Source: Prochlorococcus sp. scB245a_520K10 (GTDB taxonomy: Bacteria > Cyanobacteriota > Cyanobacteriia > PCC-6307 > Cyanobiaceae). Taken from it: a stretch of 64,000 nt of DNA. The position numbers and the translations under genes were made by a program. Shown in pieces: positions 1 through 8,957 of the stretch. The DNA lies in assembly GCA_000634515.1 (NCBI GenBank), contig JFNU01000202.1:186001-250000 (forward strand), given 5' to 3'. Numbering within the stretch: position 1 is the first letter of the stretch; every line of letters starts with the position of its first letter. Below the pieces are notes generated by a model that saw only the letters and a list, made by a program, of their open reading frames with translations, made no database searches and was not told where the DNA came from.

Positions 1-632
1 TCAGCACCACCAGCTTCAGATTGCAGAATTGGAGTCTCTATCTCTAAAAAATTTCTATTATCTAGCCATTTTCTTATAAAACTTATACATTTTGCTCTTG
101 TTTTAAATACATTTTTAGAGTGAGGATTCACTATTAAATCTAGATAACGTTGTCTATATCTTTTTTCAATATCAGTCAATCCATGCCATTTGTCCGGTAA
201 AGGCTGTAGTGATTTAGATAACATTTCCCATTTTTCTACTTTAATTGAAAGTTCACCTTTGTTAGTTTTTTTAATTGTTCCATAGACGCCTATCCAATCT
301 CCAATATCTACTATTTCCTTAATATCTTCAAAAGAAAGTAATTTTTGATTTTCTAGATTGCAATTGATAATTTTTTTATCTAGATAAAGCTGAATCTGAC
401 CTTCTTCATCACTTATTGTGAAAAAGGCAATTTTACCCATTACCCTTTTTGCCATTACTCGACCAGCTATAGAGACACTAAAATCTTCCTCTTGACCATT
501 TTCTAAATAATCAAATTTTTGAATAAGAAATTTTGTAGGATGGGAAACTTCAAAACTCTCTGCGTAAGAAGCGAATCCTTTACTGACTAATGTATTAGCT
601 TTTTGTAAGCGAGCTTCTCTTATTTCAGACAA
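1..632 (-). CDS. lysS: Lysyl-tRNA synthetase, class II (N-terminal part, cut by window edge)
   Basis: This is the N-terminal part of a class II lysyl-tRNA synthetase, which charges tRNA-Lys with lysine using ATP. The minus-strand frame is open from a TTG codon at 632 to the window edge, about 210 residues. It shows the OB-fold anticodon-binding domain, then the family's typical run DIEKRYRQRYLDLI and the class II motif 1 region ending in FLEIETPILQSEAGGAD. I chose TTG because the in-frame stop lies only two codons upstream, and the N-terminus SEIREARLQKANTL resembles relatives. The rest of the catalytic domain lies outside the window. rpaB lies 49 bases upstream on the same strand, so the two could be co-transcribed. 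Identity is secure; the exact start is likely. Confidence 0.93.
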   Translation of the reverse strand, partial: MSEIREARLQKANTLVSKGFASYAESFEVSHPTKFLIQKFDYLENGQEEDFSVSIAGRVMAKRVMGKIAFFTISDEEGQIQLYLDKKIINCNLENQKLLSFEDIKEIVDIGDWIGVYGTIKKTNKGELSIKVEKWEMLSKSLQPLPDKWHGLTDIEKRYRQRYLDLIVNPHSKNVFKTRAKCISFIRKWLDNRNFLEIETPILQSEAGGA

Positions 633-681
633 AATTTATTTAATATGTTTGTTCTATTTAATAAAAGTATCAGACTGAGGC

Positions 682-1428
682 TCAACTTGCCAAAGATGTT
701 GCTGTTTCGCCAACTCTCTGAGATGCATAACCGATCCCACGAACAGTTAATATTAATTCTGGATTTCTTGGGTCTGGTTCCAACTTGCCTCTTAGTCTAG
801 CTACATACACATCTACTACCCTTAAATCAGCAGCTCTCCTTGGAGGATAACCCCATAACTGTTCCAAAATTTCAGCACGTGGAACAACTTTACCAGGCTC
901 GTCAAACAACAATTCTAAGAGACTAAATTCTGTATAAGTTAGACTAATTCTTTCCCCAGCTCTAGACACTTGTCTTCTATTAGTATCAACAACTAAACTT
1001 CCAAATTTCATAACTCCTTTACCGGAGGGAACTTCTTTAGTTTCGGTAACAGATACGGTAGGTCCCATTCTTCTCAAAATAGTTGCTATCCTAGCTTCTA
1101 ACTCTTTTGGACTAAATGGTTTTGATAAATAATCATCGGCTCCTAGATCCAAACCTGCGACCCTCTCTGATATCGCTTCTAGTGCAGTTAAAAATATTAT
1201 TGGAACCACTGATTCGGCTCTAATCCTTCGGCAAACTGCAAACCCGTCCATCTTGGGAAGCATAACATCAAGAACTATTAAGTCGGGTGAATCTCTATGG
1301 AAAGATTCAAGAGCTTCTTCACCATTAGTGGCTGAAAAAACTTGATATCCTGCTAGTTGAAGTCTTGTAACTAATACCTTCAAAACTGCTGGTTCATCAT
1401 CAACAACTAAAATTCTTGCTTTTGACAT
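682..1428 (-). CDS. rpaB: OmpR-family response regulator RpaB
   Basis: This is a 248-residue two-component response regulator with an N-terminal receiver domain and a C-terminal OmpR/PhoB winged-helix DNA-binding domain. Receiver residues visible are the acidic pair D10-D11, the likely phosphorylated D54 in IVLDVMLPKMDGF, and the conserved Lys in YLSKPFSP. The winged helix ends with the usual VRGIGY strand. Length and sequence fit RpaB, which in cyanobacteria is paired with the kinase NblS and binds HLR1 elements to control high-light and photosystem genes. The kinase is not in this window. The ATG at 1428 follows a 166-base gap after mreD, long enough for its own promoter. RpaA is the main alternative, but the sequence reads as RpaB. 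Confidence 0.92.
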   Translation of the reverse strand: MSKARILVVDDEPAVLKVLVTRLQLAGYQVFSATNGEEALESFHRDSPDLIVLDVMLPKMDGFAVCRRIRAESVVPIIFLTALEAISERVAGLDLGADDYLSKPFSPKELEARIATILRRMGPTVSVTETKEVPSGKGVMKFGSLVVDTNRRQVSRAGERISLTYTEFSLLELLFDEPGKVVPRAEILEQLWGYPPRRAADLRVVDVYVARLRGKLEPDPRNPELILTVRGIGYASQRVGETATSLAS

Positions 1429-1594
1429 AAATTAAAAAAGATTTTCAGATATTTCAAAGCAAATATTGATTGCATTGAAATTTTATTCTAACAATTAAAA
1501 ATATAACATTACGAACCCTCAAAGGGATATTCCTTAGATTTACAAACTTTCTAATAATTTAAAGATATAGATTTTTTTTGAGCAATATTTATTC

Positions 1595-2128
1595 TTAGAG
1601 AAATTTATTGTCCTGCTTTTCTCCCATAAAAGATTTAAACAGCCTCAAAAGTTGAGAACAAATTAAGGGTGCAAATAAACCTGTAAGAAAAACTTCAGCT
1701 AAAATATTTTGAACACCAGGGATAAAAACTAAAAAATTATTATTTGAAAAATTATTAAACAAAATCTGTAAAAAATGCAAGGTACCACATAAAAAACTGC
1801 CAAAAGCACAAATTAAACCATATCTAAAATGTCCGACCAACAAATCACTATGAATTTTTATTCTCCCAAACCAAACTCCACATAAAATCAAACCTGGTAT
1901 TTGAGAAAAATTACTATCCAGAGTTACAGCATCTAAAATTAGACCTAAAAACAAACCAAATATTATTCCATTAATTGATCCATTTATCATTGACCAAGGT
2001 AATAACCAAAATAAAGGCCAATATGGCTGAATCCCTAAAAATCCGAGCCAATTTGGATGCCATAAGAAAATAATTGGGATAAGAATAAAAATTATTATGG
2101 ATAATCTTTTTTTTAAAAATTTATTCAT
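1595..2128 (-). CDS. mreD: Rod-shape-determining membrane protein MreD
   Basis: This is a 177-residue, very hydrophobic protein with about five predicted membrane segments and a short charged C-terminus. On its own the sequence would be hard to name. Its position after mreB and mreC, its size and its topology fit MreD, the integral membrane part of the elongasome that links MreBC to peptidoglycan synthesis. Its ATG overlaps the mreC stop by 8 bases (ATGAATAA), which suggests translational coupling. Proline- and tryptophan-rich loops near residues 23-45 resemble cyanobacterial MreD. The call rests mainly on context. Confidence 0.8.
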   Translation of the reverse strand: MNKFLKKRLSIIIFILIPIIFLWHPNWLGFLGIQPYWPLFWLLPWSMINGSINGIIFGLFLGLILDAVTLDSNFSQIPGLILCGVWFGRIKIHSDLLVGHFRYGLICAFGSFLCGTLHFLQILFNNFSNNNFLVFIPGVQNILAEVFLTGLFAPLICSQLLRLFKSFMGEKQDNKFL

Positions 2129-2876
2129 TAAATTTTACTTTTAAAATTTGTACCCAATCTATTACGTGAGGTTTTGCCAAAAGTACTACCTTAGCCATTT
2201 TTTTTGCTTGTAATGGTTCCTCAACAGATTTAACAATACCAATAGGGATATTTGGAGGTAACAAAGTACTAGCAGGTGAAGATGATACAAAATCACCCAC
2301 TTTTATATCAGCATCTTTTGAATAAATTACTAAATTAGGATAATCATCTCCTGAACCAACCAAAAGCCCATTGACCTGAATCCTATCAACCCAGACACCT
2401 AATTTGCTTTCTGGAGAGGTTAGTAATCTTACCGAAGAAGTAAATAAAGAAGTATTTTTTACCCTTCCTAATAATCCACCCGGGCCAACCACGGTACTAC
2501 CAATTTTCACTCCATCTCTCGAACCTTTATTTAATATTATTTGTCTCCACCAACTACCTGTTTTTCTCGAAATAACTGCAGCTGAAATATTATCGTTATT
2601 ATATGATTCTTGAAGAGATAAGATTTCCCTCAACCTTATATTATCTTTTTTAAGAAGATCTACCTTTATTAAAGATTCCTGCTCTATGCTATTAAGGATA
2701 ACTTCTTTTTGAAATTGGCCTGGCCAAAAAGGCTTTGAAATAAAATAATAAAAATCCTTATAAATAGATCCCTTTGATATCCTTACAAAAACTAAAAATA
2801 AAAATATTCCAAAAAATATCCAACTATTCTTTTTATGCCACCAACGATTAGTAGAAATTCGTCGGATATCTGACAT
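2121..2876 (-). CDS. mreC: Rod-shape-determining protein MreC
   Basis: This 251-residue protein has a short cytoplasmic N-terminus, one membrane anchor at about residues 18-38, a coiled-coil stretch (about 60-95) and a beta-rich periplasmic MreC domain. The typical segment is RDGVKIGSTVVGPGGLLGRV. MreC is the periplasmic scaffold that connects MreB filaments to the cell-wall synthesis enzymes. It sits 4 bases downstream of mreB and overlaps mreD, so the three genes form one operon. Nothing in it looks broken or unusual. Confidence 0.93.
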   Translation of the reverse strand: MSDIRRISTNRWWHKKNSWIFFGIFLFLVFVRISKGSIYKDFYYFISKPFWPGQFQKEVILNSIEQESLIKVDLLKKDNIRLREILSLQESYNNDNISAAVISRKTGSWWRQIILNKGSRDGVKIGSTVVGPGGLLGRVKNTSLFTSSVRLLTSPESKLGVWVDRIQVNGLLVGSGDDYPNLVIYSKDADIKVGDFVSSSPASTLLPPNIPIGIVKSVEEPLQAKKMAKVVLLAKPHVIDWVQILKVKFNE

Positions 2877-2880
2877 ACTA

Positions 2881-3933
2881 TTAATCTCTAATCGCGTTTC
2901 TTATAAAGTCAGGGGTATCAACAACTCTTTTAAGTTTTTTAAAATCATCCAAAACCTCACCACAACCATTAACAACGCATAGTAGTGGGTTTTCTGCTAT
3001 GTGAGTAAAGATTCCCGTTTCATCGCTCAATAAATCATTAATACCCCTTACTAAAGCCCCACCTCCTGCAAGCATAATACCCCTATCAACAATATCTGCA
3101 GCAAGTTCAGGGGGGGTTCGCTCTAGAGTTCTTTTTACAGCTTCAACAATTTTACTAAGTGTATCAGCCATGGCTTCTCTAATTTCTCCAGATGTCAAAG
3201 TAACTGATCTGGGTAGACCAGATAAAAGATGTAAACCTCTCACCTCTAAAGTAGTTTTATCAAAATCATCATCTGGAAATGCAGATCCAATTTTGATCTT
3301 AATATCTTCTGCAGTTCTCTCTCCAACAACCAAATTGTGAACTTTTTTAAGATAAAGAGCAATTGATTCATTTATTTCGTCGCCAGCTATTCGTACAGAT
3401 TCACTTAATACTGTTCCACCCAAACTTAAAACTGCAACCTCAGTAGTACCGCCACCAATATCAACAATCATAGTTCCAATTGGCTCAGTAACTGGTAATG
3501 ATGCTCCTATTGCTGCTGCAACAGGTTCATCAATTAAGTGAACTTCTCTAGCTCCCGCTAATCCAGCTTCTCTTACGGCTCTTCGCTCAACACTTGTCAC
3601 TCCACTTGGAATACCAATAACTATCCTTGGGGCTACTATACCCTTACCTTCATTACATTTTTGAATAAATGTTTTTATCATTTGCTCAGCCGCATCAAAA
3701 TCTGCAATTACCCCATCTCTAAGTGGTCTTACAGCTCTTATATTGCCTGGTGTTCTGCCAAGCATTAACTTTGCTTCTTTACCAACAGCCAATGGAATGC
3801 CTTCTTCTAAATCCATAGCCACCACTGAAGGCTCCTGTAAAACAACTCCCTTACCTGATACGTGTATGAGAGTATTAGCTGTTCCCAAATCTATGCCAAT
3901 GTCTCTAGAAAATTTAAATCTGTTAAAAATCAC
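2881..3933 (-). CDS. mreB: Actin-like rod-shape protein MreB
   Basis: This is a 350-residue actin-fold ATPase. The phosphate-1 motif GIDLGTANT is near residue 13, the second phosphate motif [11 protein letters not shown] is near residue 158, and the adenosine motif [10 protein letters not shown] is near residue 290. MreB forms membrane-bound filaments that steer cell-wall growth. It is the first gene of mreB-mreC-mreD. The 131-base gap to ssb on the opposite strand should carry the divergent promoters of both transcription units. Prochlorococcus cells are ovoid rather than rod-shaped, but the operon is intact here. Confidence 0.97.
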   Translation of the reverse strand: MIFNRFKFSRDIGIDLGTANTLIHVSGKGVVLQEPSVVAMDLEEGIPLAVGKEAKLMLGRTPGNIRAVRPLRDGVIADFDAAEQMIKTFIQKCNEGKGIVAPRIVIGIPSGVTSVERRAVREAGLAGAREVHLIDEPVAAAIGASLPVTEPIGTMIVDIGGGTTEVAVLSLGGTVLSESVRIAGDEINESIALYLKKVHNLVVGERTAEDIKIKIGSAFPDDDFDKTTLEVRGLHLLSGLPRSVTLTSGEIREAMADTLSKIVEAVKRTLERTPPELAADIVDRGIMLAGGGALVRGINDLLSDETGIFTHIAENPLLCVVNGCGEVLDDFKKLKRVVDTPDFIRNAIRD

Positions 3934-4064
3934 AATAAGAATACTTTTTATAAATAATATATCTATTTTTTATTAAGCTCTCACAATTCTCTCGTTTAGT
4001 TATGAATAGCACGCAAAACTTTGAGCATTACCTAGAAATATGAGTAGTATAAAAAAAACAAATT

Positions 4065-4436
4065 ATGGAAATTAACACAATTAATCTAGTTGGCAGAGCT
4101 GGCAGAGAACCAGATGTCAGATATTTTGAATCTGGTAGCATCGTAGCCAATTTCACTCTAGCTGTGAACAGAAGAAGCAGAGATGAAGAGCCAGACTGGT
4201 TTAACTTAGAAATATGGGGTAAGCAAGCGCAAATAGCTGCAGATTATGTAAAAAAAGGATCTTTAATTGGAATTACGGGAAGCTTTAAAATTGATAGTTG
4301 GAAAGATAAAAATACTGGGGAAGATAGATATAAACCAGTCGTTAGGGTAGATAGATTAAACCTACTAAGTTCCCGAAAAGAGTCTGAAAATAACCAATAT
4401 TCTAACAATAGTAACTCTGGTGAAATCCCTTTCTAA
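4065..4436 (+). CDS. ssb: Single-stranded DNA-binding protein
   Basis: This 123-residue protein begins with INTINLVGRAGREPDVRYF, the start of an OB-fold SSB. It continues through a typical core with NLEIWGKQAQIAADYVKKGS. The linker is short, N/S-rich and acidic, and the protein ends in GEIPF. That tail is the usual site for binding partner proteins. SSB coats single-stranded DNA during replication and repair. The gene diverges from mreB and overlaps the end of the convergent DedA gene by 4 bases. Cyanobacteria often carry a second ssb-like gene, so it may not be the only copy. Confidence 0.95.
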   Translation: MEINTINLVGRAGREPDVRYFESGSIVANFTLAVNRRSRDEEPDWFNLEIWGKQAQIAADYVKKGSLIGITGSFKIDSWKDKNTGEDRYKPVVRVDRLNLLSSRKESENNQYSNNSNSGEIPF

Positions 4437-5089
4437 GTCCTATTTTGAATAAATCTAATAAGAATTTTTATTAAAAAATATAAGAAAATCAAAATTAAAA
4501 TTGGCTTCACAACATATTTGATTTGATCTAAATAGGTTTCAATTATTTGATAATTTTCACCAAATAAATAACCTGTATAAGTAAGAAGGGCAACCCATAT
4601 AAAACTACCAAATGTAGTCCAAATCAAAAATTTTCCTAATGGCATAAGTTCTATGCCAGCCGGAACTGATATTAAGGTTCTTATACCTGGAACTAATCGG
4701 CCCCAAAAAACTAAAGAAACGCCGTATTTATCAAACCACTTTTTACTTTTGATTAAGTCATTAGAAGAAATTCCTAAATATTTTCCTTTTTTATCTAAAA
4801 AATTTGAAAGTCTTTTTTGATTTACTAATCTACCTAAGTAATACCAAGGCAATGCTCCAAGTATCGTTCCAAATAAACCCCAAAAAACTAAAATATAGAA
4901 ATTTAATTTTTGTTGATATACAAAAAATCCTCCCAAGGGCATTATTATTTCTGATGGGATTGGGGGAATTATATTTTCCAAAAACATAGCCAAACATATA
5001 GTGAGGTATGCAATTGTTGAATTCTTTTCGACCGCCAAACTAATATAGTCAGGAATTGAAGTAAGAATATTTGCAAAAATTAAACTCAA
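4433..5089 (-). CDS. DedA family membrane protein (SNARE-associated/VTT domain)
   Basis: This 218-residue membrane protein has several hydrophobic segments and the DedA/VTT signature. The acidic motif ENIIPPIPSE is near residues 38-47, a re-entrant stretch with GTILGALPWYYLGR follows, and FWGRLVPGIRTLISVPAG carries the conserved arginines. DedA proteins are implicated in recycling lipid carriers such as undecaprenyl phosphate and in membrane homeostasis; the substrate of this member cannot be read from the sequence. It starts 2 bases after the ahcY stop on the same strand, so the two are probably co-transcribed. Its end overlaps that of ssb. Confidence 0.9.
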   Translation of the reverse strand: MSLIFANILTSIPDYISLAVEKNSTIAYLTICLAMFLENIIPPIPSEIIMPLGGFFVYQQKLNFYILVFWGLFGTILGALPWYYLGRLVNQKRLSNFLDKKGKYLGISSNDLIKSKKWFDKYGVSLVFWGRLVPGIRTLISVPAGIELMPLGKFLIWTTFGSFIWVALLTYTGYLFGENYQIIETYLDQIKYVVKPILILIFLYFLIKILIRFIQNRT

Positions 5090-5091
5090 CC

Positions 5092-6510
5092 TTAGTATCT
5101 ATAAAGTTCTGGTTTATAAGGACCTTCAACAGAAACATTGATGTATTCGGCCTGTTCTTTGGTTAATTTTGTTAATTTTGCACCAATCTTATCTAAATGT
5201 AATCTAGCTACCATTTCATCTAAATGTTTTGGTAAAACGTAAACCTCTTTTGAATATTGCTCTGACTTATTAAAAAGTTCAATTTGAGCTAATACTTGAT
5301 TTGTAAAAGAATTACTCATAACAAAACTTGGATGTCCAGTGGCACATCCTAAGTTGACTAATCTACCTTCAGCTAAAAGAATAATCTTGTTTCCGCTCGG
5401 TAGGGTTATATGATCAACCTGTGGCTTAATATTTTCCCATTGATAATCTTTTAATGAAGCTACATCAATTTCATTATCGAAATGACCAATATTACATACA
5501 ATGGCCTCATCCTTCATTTTTATAAGATTTTCCTTGGTTATCACCTTATAGTTTCCAGTTGCAGTAACAAATATATCTATTTCTTCAACAACATCTTCAA
5601 GGGTAACCACGCTATAACCTTCCATTGCTGCCTGAAGAGCACAAATTGGATCAACTTCAGCAACTTTTACAATTGCACCAAGTCCTCTCAAAGATTGTGC
5701 TGACCCCTTACCTACATCACCAAAACCCATTACTAAAGCAACTTTCCCAGCAATCATCACATCTGTAGCACGCTTAATGCTATCAACTAGAGATTCTCTA
5801 CAACCATATAAGTTATCAAATTTGCTTTTAGTTACTGAATCATTAACGTTAATAGCAGGAAAAGGTAAAGCATTCTGCTTTTGAAGTTGATAAAGTCTTG
5901 CAACTCCCGTAGTAGTTTCTTCTGTGACGCCTATGATATTACTCTTAATTCTAGAGTAAAAGCTGCCATCAGCTTGCAACTTTGATTTAATAGAATTAAA
6001 TAAAGCAATTTCTTCTTCATTACTCGGGTTATCTAAAACAGACAAATCTTTTTCTGCTTTACTACCAAGTATTAATAGGCCAGTTGCATCTCCTCCGTCA
6101 TCAAGAATCATATTTGGAGAATCTGAACCCCAATCAAGGATAGAGTGGGTGTACTGCCAATATTCATCAAGAGTCTCACCTTTTTTTGCGTAAACAGAGA
6201 TTCCTTGATCTGCAATAGCTGCAGCAGCATGATCTTGGGTTGAAAAAATATTGCATGAAGCCCATTTAACTTTTGCACCTAGTTCAACAAGAGTTTCTAT
6301 TAATACTGCTGTCTGAATCGTCATATGAAGACTTCCAGCTATCTTTGCGCCTTTAAGTGGCTTATCAGATTGATATTTACTTCTAAGTGCCATCAATCCA
6401 GGCATTTCTGTTTCTGCGATTTTTATTTCTTTACGACCAAAATCAGATAAAGAAATATCAGAAATTACATAATTGGGTGTAGAAGTTTTAACTGTATTTG
6501 CAATTACCAT
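5092..6510 (-). CDS. ahcY: S-adenosylhomocysteine hydrolase
   Basis: This 472-residue enzyme splits S-adenosylhomocysteine into adenosine and homocysteine and so clears the product inhibitor of methyltransferases. The substrate-binding N-terminus includes [14 protein letters not shown]. The NAD-binding Rossmann motif is [19 protein letters not shown], and the enzyme ends in the C-terminal PYKPELYRY that closes the active site of its neighbour in the tetramer. The family's insert of roughly 40 residues near positions 150-190 is present. The gene diverges from tsaE with 37 bases between starts and is followed closely by the DedA gene. Confidence 0.97.
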   Translation of the reverse strand: MVIANTVKTSTPNYVISDISLSDFGRKEIKIAETEMPGLMALRSKYQSDKPLKGAKIAGSLHMTIQTAVLIETLVELGAKVKWASCNIFSTQDHAAAAIADQGISVYAKKGETLDEYWQYTHSILDWGSDSPNMILDDGGDATGLLILGSKAEKDLSVLDNPSNEEEIALFNSIKSKLQADGSFYSRIKSNIIGVTEETTTGVARLYQLQKQNALPFPAINVNDSVTKSKFDNLYGCRESLVDSIKRATDVMIAGKVALVMGFGDVGKGSAQSLRGLGAIVKVAEVDPICALQAAMEGYSVVTLEDVVEEIDIFVTATGNYKVITKENLIKMKDEAIVCNIGHFDNEIDVASLKDYQWENIKPQVDHITLPSGNKIILLAEGRLVNLGCATGHPSFVMSNSFTNQVLAQIELFNKSEQYSKEVYVLPKHLDEMVARLHLDKIGAKLTKLTKEQAEYINVSVEGPYKPELYRY

Positions 6511-6547
6511 ATTTAAAAAACTTTATTTATTAAACTATATATGATTA

Positions 6548-6997
6548 TTGATTAATTTTGTGTTTGTTGAGAATTTAAAAGAGACTTTAAATTTAGGAGA
6601 AAAAATCTCACTTAAATTAAATCCACAATCAATTGTTTTATTAAAAGGTCCTATTGGGGCAGGAAAAACTTCATTAGTACAAGGAATTGCCAAAGGGCTA
6701 TCTATCTCTGAGGATATTACAAGTCCTACATTTGCTTTATCGCATCACTATTACTCCGGGAAAATTCCACTATTTCATATTGATTTATACAGGTTAGAAA
6801 ATATTTCTTCAGCAAAAGAATTTTTTTTTTCTGAAGAGGAAGAGGCATTACAAAGTCAAGCTATTCTAGTTATTGAATGGCCAGAATTAGTTGAACCAGT
6901 TATTGAAAATTTCTGGAAAATAGAAATTAGTTACGCCAAAAATTATGGAAGAAACTATGAGATAAGGGACCCTAAAAATTTATTAACCTTTTCATAA
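6548..6997 (+). CDS. tsaE: tRNA threonylcarbamoyladenosine biosynthesis ATPase TsaE
   Basis: This 149-residue P-loop ATPase carries Walker A GPIGAGKTS at residues 34-42. It is followed by DITSPTFALSHHY and the Walker B-like HIDLYRL, all typical of TsaE (YjeE). TsaE works with TsaB and TsaD to make t6A37 in tRNAs reading ANN codons. There is no ATG in frame at the start: the candidates are TTG at 6548 and GTG at 6560, and a stop lies directly upstream. The last 43 bases overlap the 3' end of the convergent PfkB kinase gene, which is long even for this compact genome. Confidence 0.92.
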   Translation: MINFVFVENLKETLNLGEKISLKLNPQSIVLLKGPIGAGKTSLVQGIAKGLSISEDITSPTFALSHHYYSGKIPLFHIDLYRLENISSAKEFFFSEEEEALQSQAILVIEWPELVEPVIENFWKIEISYAKNYGRNYEIRDPKNLLTFS

Positions 6998-7953
6998 TCT
7001 GGCTGTGGTTCAATAGCGCCTTCTCCTTGACAGGTTAATAATCCACAAGCACTTGCAAACCTGACACAAGCCTGGATTTCTAATTCGTCTGTAGGATATC
7101 CAAAAGAAATAAATTGTGAAATTAAGCCAGCTAAAAATGCATCGCCTGCACCAGTAGTATCTACAATTGTTTGTGATTTAGGGATTTTAGTATTTCCCTG
7201 GAATCCATTAATGTGCCATGAGACAGGGTTTTTCCCATCGGTAATTATTACATCTGGTCTTTTTGACATTTGTTGAGATATTAACAAAGGATTTTCAATC
7301 TCAAAAAACAAAGTCGCTTCTTCTTTAGCAAGCTTTATAACATGTGCGTGATTTAAAAAGTTTTTAATTAGGTTTATCCTGACTTTCTTACTAGTGTCCG
7401 ATACGAAATTTGAATAATCCCAAAAAACCTCCCTCCAATTCAAATCAATTACTACTTTAACTTCAGATTTTTTTGCCTGTTCCAAAAGAAAAAAAATAGT
7501 CTCCGCAGAAATTGGTGATGATAGTACATTGGTTCCTGTAACTAAATATTGCGTTCTTAAAAAACATTTCTCCAAATTTAGAAGTTCTTTTTCAATTAAT
7601 TTCATACTTAGAGCTTCGTCAGCAAAGCATGAATGAAGGCTTGGTTCAAATCCTGAAAAAAAACGATCTCCAGATTGATCTCTGTCTACATTAACTACGC
7701 GAGTTGATGAATCATTATTTGATTGCAAGAAATCTAAATTTACCTCCAATTCATTAAACTGCTCAATGATTTTTTTTCCAAAGTCATCTCTTCCCAAACT
7801 CCCAATAAATATAGAATCTATTTTCAATTTTCTCAATGCAGATGCAACATTAGCTGGTGCACCTCCAAGAAAATCTGTAAATCCTTGATTTGACTTATTC
7901 CTAATCCTGTCTATTAAAGCCTCTCCAATACATACGACCTTAGTCTTTTTCAT
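6955..7953 (-). CDS. PfkB family carbohydrate kinase (fructokinase-like)
   Basis: This 332-residue ribokinase/PfkB sugar kinase has the N-terminal glycine pair motif FLGGAPANVASALRKL (about residues 28-43). The C-terminal signature DTTGAGDAFLAGL holds the catalytic aspartate D271 in the anion-hole motif GAGD (268-271). The family phosphorylates a sugar with ATP; the overall look (FIGSLGRDDFGK and the C-terminal motif) is closest to fructokinases, but I cannot confirm the substrate. It ends convergently with tsaE, sharing 43 bases. The gene is monocistronic on the minus strand, with an 89-base gap to the divergent hydrolase gene. Confidence 0.88.
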   Translation of the reverse strand: MKKTKVVCIGEALIDRIRNKSNQGFTDFLGGAPANVASALRKLKIDSIFIGSLGRDDFGKKIIEQFNELEVNLDFLQSNNDSSTRVVNVDRDQSGDRFFSGFEPSLHSCFADEALSMKLIEKELLNLEKCFLRTQYLVTGTNVLSSPISAETIFFLLEQAKKSEVKVVIDLNWREVFWDYSNFVSDTSKKVRINLIKNFLNHAHVIKLAKEEATLFFEIENPLLISQQMSKRPDVIITDGKNPVSWHINGFQGNTKIPKSQTIVDTTGAGDAFLAGLISQFISFGYPTDELEIQACVRFASACGLLTCQGEGAIEPQPDYEKVNKFLGSLIS

Positions 7954-8042
7954 AAATTAAGCTGTTTTTCTTACCTAAGAATAATTAATCAAAAACGAAT
8001 ATTTTTTTTTTGAATTAAAGTTTAATTAATAACTTATTAATA

Positions 8043-8957
8043 GTGTCTTTAAAAAAATCTGAAATTTGGGAATGGAAAAATTGGAAGATTTCATGGTCCT
8101 TATCAAAAAAATCTACTTGCGATAAAAATATAAATATTCTACTAGTCCATGGATTTGGGGCATCAAAAAAACATTGGAGACATAATCAAGATTATCTCAG
8201 CAAAGTTTATAATTGCTACGCAATTGATTTACTCGGCTTCGGAGAAAGTAGTCAGCCCAGCGCATTATTAAATTATGAACCCATTAAAAAAAATTCTATT
8301 AAATATTCTTTTGATTTATGGAGTAATCAAATATCAACTTTTTGCTCAGAGGTAATAAAATCTCCTGTTTACTTGGTAGGAAACTCCATTGGTGGTGTTA
8401 TTGCTTTGAAAGCTGCTGAAATGCTTCAAGATGAATGTAGAGGAGTCATCTTGATTGATTGTGCTCAAAGAACTATGGATGATAAACGCTTGAAAAAAAG
8501 TAATATATTGATGAATTTGATGAGGCCAGTATTAAAAACATTAGTCAGGCAAAGATTAATAAGCAATACACTTTTCACAAGGGCTGCTAATCCAAAAGTT
8601 ATAAAGAAAATACTTGAACAAGCCTATCCCTCAGGAAAAAATATTGATGAAGAGTTAATTGAAATACTTTATGAACCTTCTAAAAGGAAAAATTCTAAAG
8701 AAGCATTTCGGGGTTTTATCAACCTATTTGATGACTATCTTGCTACAGACCTTTTCGATAAGGTTAATGTTCCAATCCAACTGATTTGGGGAGAAAAAGA
8801 TCCTTGGGAATCTTTAAGTGAAGCAAAAGACTGGAAGAAAAAATTCAATAATATAAAAAGACTTGATGTTATCAAAGGGGCTGGACATTGCCCGCATGAT
8901 GAAGAACCTGAAGAAACTAATAAGTTAATTTGCGAGTTTTTTCAAGAAACAAAATAA
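8043..8957 (+). CDS. Alpha/beta-fold hydrolase
   Basis: This 304-residue alpha/beta hydrolase has the oxyanion region LLVHGFGASKKHW near residue 33. The nucleophile elbow is GNSIGG with S115, the acid is probably the Asp in IWGEKDPWE near residue 252, and the histidine is in GAGHCPHDEEPEE near residue 282. The arrangement is close to the cyanobacterial and plastid hydrolases grouped with haloperoxidases or pheophytinase-like esterases; no substrate can be assigned. It starts with GTG at 8043. Its last 16 bases overlap the end of the convergent sigma factor gene. Confidence 0.88.
   Translation: MSLKKSEIWEWKNWKISWSLSKKSTCDKNINILLVHGFGASKKHWRHNQDYLSKVYNCYAIDLLGFGESSQPSALLNYEPIKKNSIKYSFDLWSNQISTFCSEVIKSPVYLVGNSIGGVIALKAAEMLQDECRGVILIDCAQRTMDDKRLKKSNILMNLMRPVLKTLVRQRLISNTLFTRAANPKVIKKILEQAYPSGKNIDEELIEILYEPSKRKNSKEAFRGFINLFDDYLATDLFDKVNVPIQLIWGEKDPWESLSEAKDWKKKFNNIKRLDVIKGAGHCPHDEEPEETNKLICEFFQETK

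Noticed and set aside
1516-1526. Short dyad CCCTCAAAGGG in the rpaB-mreD gap as a terminator or regulator
   Set aside because: Only 4-bp arms with a 3-base loop and no T-run in the direction of transcription, so chance is likely.
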